A stretch of 25,298 bases of DNA from JBCFBK01 sp038562555 (GTDB taxonomy: Bacteria > Bacteroidota > Bacteroidia > Bacteroidales > Prolixibacteraceae), in NCBI GenBank assembly GCA_038562555.1, contig JBCFBK010000068.1, positions 1-25,298 of the forward strand, read 5' to 3'. A program made the position numbers and the translations under genes. The notes beneath the pieces are model-generated. The model ran no database searches and was not told the origin of the DNA. It saw nothing but the letters and a program-made list of their open reading frames with translations. Positions 21,009 to 25,298 of the stretch are shown here, one piece after another (the first letter of the stretch is position 1; every line of letters begins with the position of its first letter).

Positions 21009-22040
21009 TCAGAAGGTATTTCTTTTTATTAAACGAAAGTCGCACCGTACCTTCTTCATTGCTTTTTCGATGATCATTTTGGCGGCCAGTTCACCCATTT
21101 GCCGGAAATCGGTCGAGAAAACAGTGAGCCCGTCAAGGATAATTTCGTTAATGGGCGACTCGTTGTATGAAATAATGCCGATGTCTTTTCCGATCGTGCA
21201 ACCTTTTGTCTTTGCAGCGCGGACCAGTTCGATCAGCTCAACATCCAGCTGGCTGTTCAGAATGAGAAAGGCTTCCTGCTTCTGAATTTTGCCGGTGTCG
21301 ATATTTTTATGGATCCCAAACCTGATCTGGTGTTCCTGACAGAATTTCCGGATTCCTTTTTCGATCAGCGGCGCATACAAACTGCCTGGCATTGAGATGA
21401 TGTTCAGCTTTTTGAAATTTTTTAACAAGCCCACGTTCCTGCTCAACCCGTCAAAGATATCCTGTTCAAAATCCTGATAAACGGAGCCGAAGTTCCCGGG
21501 AAGCCCGTCGATCAGGTGATCGAGCAGGATCAGTTTCCGGTTAGGTATCTTCTTCAGTATTTTTATGGTCCGTTTTTGAATTTCAGGCCTGATTGGAAAG
21601 TGAGGGGTAATGATGTAATAGTCGAAATGATCGAGGTTTTCATCAATAAAATGCTCAAACAGGTCAATGTCCTGATTGTGGAGCCGGATGGTGATCTCGG
21701 AAGTATCGCCGATGTACGATGCGAACGAGCTGAACAGTACTTGTTTATACGTGCTGATCTTGTCGAACAGTAACAGTACTTTTATCTTGTCGTCAGACTG
21801 GCTGGTCACATAAAAACCTTTCCCGTGCGATGATTCGATGATTCCTTTTTCACGGAGAATGGAATAGGCTTTTTTTACCGTTTCCTTTGAAATCTCCAGC
21901 TCGCTTGCGAGCTCATTCATGGAAGGGATAAACTCCCCTTCATGAATCTGGCCGGAAGATACCAGATCCTGAACGGACCGAATAAGCTGCTTGTAGACAG
22001 GCGTCTGCGATCCGGTATCAATCTTAATCTTTAGCTTCAT
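21009..22040 (-). CDS. GntR-family repressor with LacI-like ligand-binding domain
   Basis: From ATG at 22038-22040 the protein has 343 aa; a TTG at 22068-22070 would add 10 residues but is unlikely because the GntR helix set normally begins a few residues after the start (KIKIDTGSQTPVYKQL). Residues 1-72 are a GntR winged helix (SMNELASELEISKETVKKAY, GKGFYV). Residues about 80-335 are a periplasmic-binding-like sensor of the LacI type (DIGIISYNESPINEI, TVFSTDFRQMGELAAKMI). This layout is used in Bacteroidota for sugar-responsive repressors (as in FucR/AraR). It is divergent from the transporter gene and faces a perfect inverted repeat between them, so it probably represses both directions. 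The inducer is presumably the sugar handled by the isomerase. Confidence 0.92.
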   Translation of the reverse strand: MKLKIKIDTGSQTPVYKQLIRSVQDLVSSGQIHEGEFIPSMNELASELEISKETVKKAYSILREKGIIESSHGKGFYVTSQSDDKIKVLLLFDKISTYKQVLFSSFASYIGDTSEITIRLHNQDIDLFEHFIDENLDHFDYYIITPHFPIRPEIQKRTIKILKKIPNRKLILLDHLIDGLPGNFGSVYQDFEQDIFDGLSRNVGLLKNFKKLNIISMPGSLYAPLIEKGIRKFCQEHQIRFGIHKNIDTGKIQKQEAFLILNSQLDVELIELVRAAKTKGCTIGKDIGIISYNESPINEIILDGLTVFSTDFRQMGELAAKMIIEKAMKKVRCDFRLIKRNTF

Positions 22041-22086
22041 ATCATAATCACGTTGATGCTTATGCTGCAAGAATAATTCACATTCA

Positions 22087-22118
22087 GTTGCAAAAGTAAT
22101 AAATCTTATTTAGATTTG
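22087..22118 (+). promoter_or_regulatory. promoter of MFS transporter operon
   Basis: A -33-like GTTGC (22087-22091), 19 bp, and a perfect -7 element TAGATTTG (22111-22118) match Bacteroidota promoters. Transcription should start near 22125, inside the left operator arm, which fits simple repression. Confidence 0.66.
22091..22098 (-). promoter_or_regulatory. -7 element of gntR promoter
   Basis: The minus strand reads TACTTTTG, a perfect TAnnTTTG, placing the start near 22084 and a leader of about 45 nt before the gntR ATG. It shares bases with the -33 box of the divergent promoter, and the operator lies over its upstream region, so autorepression is likely. Confidence 0.58.
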
Positions 22119-22119
22119 C

Positions 22120-22163
22120 ACCACACTACACCACACTATTATTTGACTTAGCTGTAGTGTGGT
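22120..22163. promoter_or_regulatory. GntR operator: inverted repeat plus third half-site
   Basis: ACCACACTACA (22120-22130) and its exact complement TGTAGTGTGGT (22153-22163) are 22 bp apart edge to edge. A third half-site ACCACACTA (22130-22138) directly follows the first as a direct repeat. The sites cover the predicted transporter transcription start and the region upstream of the gntR promoter. Confidence 0.78.
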
Positions 22164-22189
22164 TCAAATATAACCAAAAATTAATTGGT

Positions 22190-23419
22190 ATGCTCACAGA
22201 AAACAAGCAATACAAATGGGAGGTACTTGCGCTTTTATGGATCGCTTTCTTCCTGAACCAGGCCGACCGGCAGGTTTTCAATGTCGTTTTACCCCTGATT
22301 AAAGCCGACCTGCAGTTATCCGATCTTCAAATAGGCTCCATTGCCACTGCTTTTAATCTGGTGTATGCCTTGCTGGTTCCTCTGGCGGGATACGTTGGCG
22401 ATATTTTCAGTAAGAAATGGATTGTGGCGCTGAGTATTTTATTCTGGAGTATTGCCACCATGTTTACAGGCCTGAGTAATGGCGTGCTGATGCTGGTTTT
22501 GATGCGAAGCATTGCAACAGGAGGCGGCGAAGCCTTTTTTGGTCCGGCCAACTATTCCCTGCTGGCTCAATATCACAAGGGAACCCGGGCTTTTGCCATG
22601 TCAATCCATCAGACTTCCTACTATGTCGGAATTATCCTGAGCGGCTATATAGCCGGCTATATTGGCGAGCGTTACGGCTGGCGAAATGCTTTTTATGTTT
22701 TTGGTGCGATCGGGGTCATCCACGGAATTGTGTTGATGTTCAGGTTGAAAGATAAAAAAGAACCTCAGGAAGAAAAGCAGGAAGAGAAAGTCAGGTTGCT
22801 CGAAGGATTTAAAGTGCTTTTCGGCACGCCAACCGCGCTGATGCTTACGATCGGTTTCAGCGGCCTTATTTTCGTGCTGACCGGCTATCTGACCTGGATG
22901 CCGACTTACCTGTATGAAAATTTTAACATGAGCCTTTCTTCCGCCGGCTTCCATTCGATGTTTTATACCCATTTATTCGCCTTTATCGGGGTTATTCTGG
23001 CCGGAAAGTATTCCGATAAGTTTGCGAAAAAAAATCCGGCCTCGCGCATGATGATGCAAGGGTTCGGTCTGTTGATCGCGGTTCCCTTCATTGTCATGAT
23101 GGGTAATTCGGGCGTGCTGGCAACGATTTATATCGGGTTTGCCGGATTCGGCTTTGCCCGGGCATTTTTTGACGCCAATACCTATACGGTGCTGTATGAT
23201 GTGATTCCTGAAAAATATCATTCGTCCGCATCGGGTGTCATGATTATGACCGGCTTCCTGGTAGGCTCCATGTCCCCGATTATCCTGGGCTATATGAAGC
23301 CCTTATTTGGCCTTTCGTTCGGCCTTTCCATGCTCGCTGCTGTCTGGGCCGTTTGCGGACTGTTACTGGTTTTTACCTCAAAATACCTTTACAAAAAAGA
23401 TTATGCCCGGGTTCACTGA
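22190..23419 (+). CDS. MFS sugar/organic-acid transporter
   Basis: From ATG at 22190 the protein has 409 aa and 12 predicted membrane helices. An in-frame GTG at 22157 lies inside the operator arm and is rejected as start. Helix 1 carries LLWIAFFLNQADRQVFNVV, and the loop between helices 2 and 3 has GYVGDIFSKKW, the MFS signature A-like motif. A charged central loop (LKDKKEPQEEKQEEK) divides the two six-helix halves. It resembles the anion:cation symporter/hexuronate branch of the MFS, but the substrate cannot be assigned. It is the first gene of the divergent operon and overlaps the next gene by 17 bp, so translation is coupled. It probably imports the sugar that the isomerase uses. Confidence 0.9.
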   Translation: MLTENKQYKWEVLALLWIAFFLNQADRQVFNVVLPLIKADLQLSDLQIGSIATAFNLVYALLVPLAGYVGDIFSKKWIVALSILFWSIATMFTGLSNGVLMLVLMRSIATGGGEAFFGPANYSLLAQYHKGTRAFAMSIHQTSYYVGIILSGYIAGYIGERYGWRNAFYVFGAIGVIHGIVLMFRLKDKKEPQEEKQEEKVRLLEGFKVLFGTPTALMLTIGFSGLIFVLTGYLTWMPTYLYENFNMSLSSAGFHSMFYTHLFAFIGVILAGKYSDKFAKKNPASRMMMQGFGLLIAVPFIVMMGNSGVLATIYIGFAGFGFARAFFDANTYTVLYDVIPEKYHSSASGVMIMTGFLVGSMSPIILGYMKPLFGLSFGLSMLAAVWAVCGLLLVFTSKYLYKKDYARVH

Positions 23420-24674
23420 TTATAAAAGCCGGAAGGCTTGCCTGCTTGAGAACCGGTGGATCAGGCTGTATGCTGTTCCGCAACTCGGTGGCAGGTTGAT
23501 CCAGCTGGAAATGGAGGGGCATGAATTTTTCTTTGTTAATCCGTTGCTTGAAGGGAAGGAACCCGGCCCGACCCGCCTCGGCGAGAACAATACCTGGCTG
23601 AACTTTGGCGGCGAAAAAATATGGCCGGCCCCGCAGGGGTGGGATTCTGCCGACCAGTGGCCCGGCCCGCCCGATCCGGTACTCGACAGCGGTGAATATG
23701 TCGCTGAGCTGGCCGATGGCAGCAAAAATGAGCTGCGACTGACCAGTCCTGCCGACCGGTACACGGGTTTGCAGATTATCCGGGAAGTATCGGTTTCCGA
23801 AAACCGTCCGGAAGTAAACGTTTCCGTTACCTTTAAAAATACAGCAAATACTCCAAAGCGCTGGTCAGTTTGGCCGGTCATGCAAATGAGCACGCCCGGA
23901 CAGGGGGAGGGGCAATACCAGGTGGTTTGCCCGGCAAATCAGCAGAGCAGCTTCCGCAACGGATATCAGGTGATGCACGGACTGGTGAATAATCCCCAAT
24001 TCTCGCTGAATACGGAGGGGAATGTGCAGGTTGATTATCAGTACCTGGTCGGAAAAATAGGAATGGACGCCGATGCAGGCTGGGCCGCTTTCAACGATAA
24101 GGAAACCGGAAAGGTTTTGGCGGTCATGTTCCCGTACGAAAAGGACAAAACCTACCCCAATGATACTTCCTTTCAGGTCTGGACAGCAGGACGGGGTATG
24201 GTTTATTCGAGGAATGTCGTCCGGCAGCATGCTGACGACCGGACGCTGAACCCGCCTTACCTGGAACTGGAGCTGCTGTCGCCGCTTCAGGAAATCATGC
24301 CGGGGAAGGAAGTTCAGTTTGAATACCGGATGCAGGCGTCGACCATTCCTGCGGGAGAAACGGTAAAAAATGTCAACGAGACGGGTGTTATTGCTTCCTC
24401 ATTCACCTGGAAGCCGCAGGAAAATGGCATCTTTTTGAGTGCCGCGTACGGTGTTTTTTCGGCAGGGACCCTGAAAATTCAGGGGCATAATGCCTCGGGG
24501 TGCGAAGCAAGCCTGCACGAAACAACAGTGTCTCCGCTGAGAGGGATCAGGATCGTACTATTCATTGCCCGGGAGTTCCTGCCGGGCGATTTTTGCGTCA
24601 CTGCCCGGCTCTTTGATGCTGACGGTCAGCTTGCCGGTGTGCTGGATGAAGGCATAATTCAATTTAATCTTTAA
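23403..24674 (+). CDS. DUF4380-like, galactose-mutarotase-fold protein
   Basis: From ATG at 23403 the protein has 423 aa. Upstream in-frame starts lie inside the transporter gene and add a sequence that reads as an out-of-frame shadow, so they are rejected. The N-terminal region (IRLYAVPQLGGRLIQLEMEGHE) and the following FGGEKIWPAPQGWD fit the DUF4380 family, a beta-sandwich relative of aldose 1-epimerases. DUF4380 has no assigned reaction; a role as sugar mutarotase or sugar-binding accessory is an inference from fold and context. It lacks a recognisable signal peptide, which fits a cytoplasmic role. It overlaps the transporter gene and is followed after 17 bp by the isomerase gene. Confidence 0.82.
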   Translation: MPGFTDYKSRKACLLENRWIRLYAVPQLGGRLIQLEMEGHEFFFVNPLLEGKEPGPTRLGENNTWLNFGGEKIWPAPQGWDSADQWPGPPDPVLDSGEYVAELADGSKNELRLTSPADRYTGLQIIREVSVSENRPEVNVSVTFKNTANTPKRWSVWPVMQMSTPGQGEGQYQVVCPANQQSSFRNGYQVMHGLVNNPQFSLNTEGNVQVDYQYLVGKIGMDADAGWAAFNDKETGKVLAVMFPYEKDKTYPNDTSFQVWTAGRGMVYSRNVVRQHADDRTLNPPYLELELLSPLQEIMPGKEVQFEYRMQASTIPAGETVKNVNETGVIASSFTWKPQENGIFLSAAYGVFSAGTLKIQGHNASGCEASLHETTVSPLRGIRIVLFIAREFLPGDFCVTARLFDADGQLAGVLDEGIIQFNL

Positions 24675-24691
24675 AAACAAATCACACAGAT

Positions 24692-25298
24692 ATGAATACC
24701 AGAAAATTTGAAAAAGCCAGGGCCGGGTTGCTGCTGATTGCATCCCCCCGGTTTAAAAACCTGGGCGAAGGTCTGTCCCGTGGCACCTATCACGAGCGGA
24801 AACTGAAAGAGGTGGACGAAATTGTCGCTTCGCTTGACGATTCGCTCGAACTGGTTCATCCGGGAATTGTCTACAGCAGGGAAGATATGGAAGAGGCCAT
24901 GAAGCTCTTTTTCAATGAAAAAGTCGATTTTATTGTGGCTAATTTTCTTTCCTGGTCCGAAGATTTTGCCTGGATCAGGTTTTTGCGCGATATGCCCGAA
25001 ATCCCGATTCTGTTTGTAAACATCGCAAAAGACAAGGTTTCTTTTGAAGATACGCTCGATGAGGACGATTTTATCGACTACCTGTGTGCCGGAACCCTGG
25101 TCGGTTCGCTCGAAGGCTCCGGTTCTGTTTCGCGCATCGACCGCAAAGATCTGAAGGTGGTGATGGGAAGCAAGGCCGAAATTCGCGACCAGATTCTTTT
25201 GTTCGCCAAAGTGGCCTGGGTTCGCAGTATTCTCCGGAATTCCACGCTGGGGCTGCTGGCCAGCTACAATGAAGCGATGTGGTCTACCTACATTGATC
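24692..25298 (+). CDS. L-fucose/L-arabinose isomerase-family protein, N-terminal part
   Basis: The gene starts at ATG 24692 and runs off the window after about 202 codons. The visible part begins NTRKFEKARAGLLLIASPRF and includes ILFVNIAKDK and LGLLASYNEAMWSTYID, which match the N-terminal domain of the fucose isomerase/arabinose isomerase-like superfamily (also found in unassigned sugar isomerases of Bacteroidota). The active-site acidic residues and metal ligands lie beyond the window. It should convert an aldose to a ketose in the pathway fed by the MFS transporter. Which sugar is used cannot be told. A kinase and aldolase downstream would be expected. Confidence 0.85.
   Translation, partial: MNTRKFEKARAGLLLIASPRFKNLGEGLSRGTYHERKLKEVDEIVASLDDSLELVHPGIVYSREDMEEAMKLFFNEKVDFIVANFLSWSEDFAWIRFLRDMPEIPILFVNIAKDKVSFEDTLDEDDFIDYLCAGTLVGSLEGSGSVSRIDRKDLKVVMGSKAEIRDQILLFAKVAWVRSILRNSTLGLLASYNEAMWSTYID

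Noticed and set aside
22157..22189. GTG start for the MFS transporter
   Set aside because: The GTG is part of the operator arm and about 30 nt past the predicted transcript start; ATG at 22190 precedes the first helix properly.
23307..23402. Longer N-terminus for the DUF4380-like protein
   Set aside because: The extra residues are the transporter gene read in another frame; the ATG at 23403 gives the family-like start.

Overview
The window suggests a Bacteroidota genome, probably of the Bacteroidales/Marinilabiliales type. Support comes from a TamL-type lipoprotein in place of proteobacterial TamA, promoters matching the Bacteroidota -7 consensus TAnnTTTG, few recognisable Shine-Dalgarno sequences, AT-rich start regions, and a GntR regulator with a LacI-like sensor domain next to sugar genes. 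No rRNA, tRNA, CRISPR array, insertion sequence or phage module was seen.

Region 1 (1-7281, all minus strand) is an envelope block. It runs YtxH-like protein, holin/YqjE-like membrane protein, small unknown protein, TamB, then TamL, which leaves the window at base 1. tamB and tamL overlap in ATGA.

Region 2 (7282-20110, all minus strand) is a signalling and stress island. In transcription order from the right it holds an M48 lipoprotein protease; a run of four small envelope proteins, including an lmo0937-type protein that is only 51 aa; a CheB-CheR-PAS fusion with a companion PAS protein; bacterioferritin; a frameshifted hybrid kinase; an OmpA-type lipoprotein; and a three-gene operon of a small AraC-type regulator, a soluble hybrid histidine kinase and a single-domain response regulator.

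The most striking result is a 40-bp element present seven times, each time between genes. It is a tandem direct repeat, RTTACAnnAYTTCTG followed exactly 21 bp later by GTTACATSATTCnCACAT. All copies lie 5' of minus-strand genes: ytxH, the araC operon, ompA, bfr (two copies), the small lipoprotein operon, and the M48 protease or a small ORF before it. In four copies a near-consensus -7 element sits at the same distance, 21 bp past the motif. I infer an activator-dependent envelope/oxidative-stress regulon, and the AraC-type protein, whose own promoter carries a copy, is the leading candidate activator.

Region 3 (20133-25298) is a sugar-use locus. A GntR regulator and a HAD phosphatase are transcribed leftward. 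An MFS transporter, a DUF4380-like mutarotase-fold protein and a fucose/arabinose-isomerase-family enzyme (cut by the window end) run rightward. A perfect 11-bp inverted repeat overlaps both divergent promoters and is the likely operator. A plus-strand gene tail at about 20157-20315 looks like the remnant of a deleted gene.
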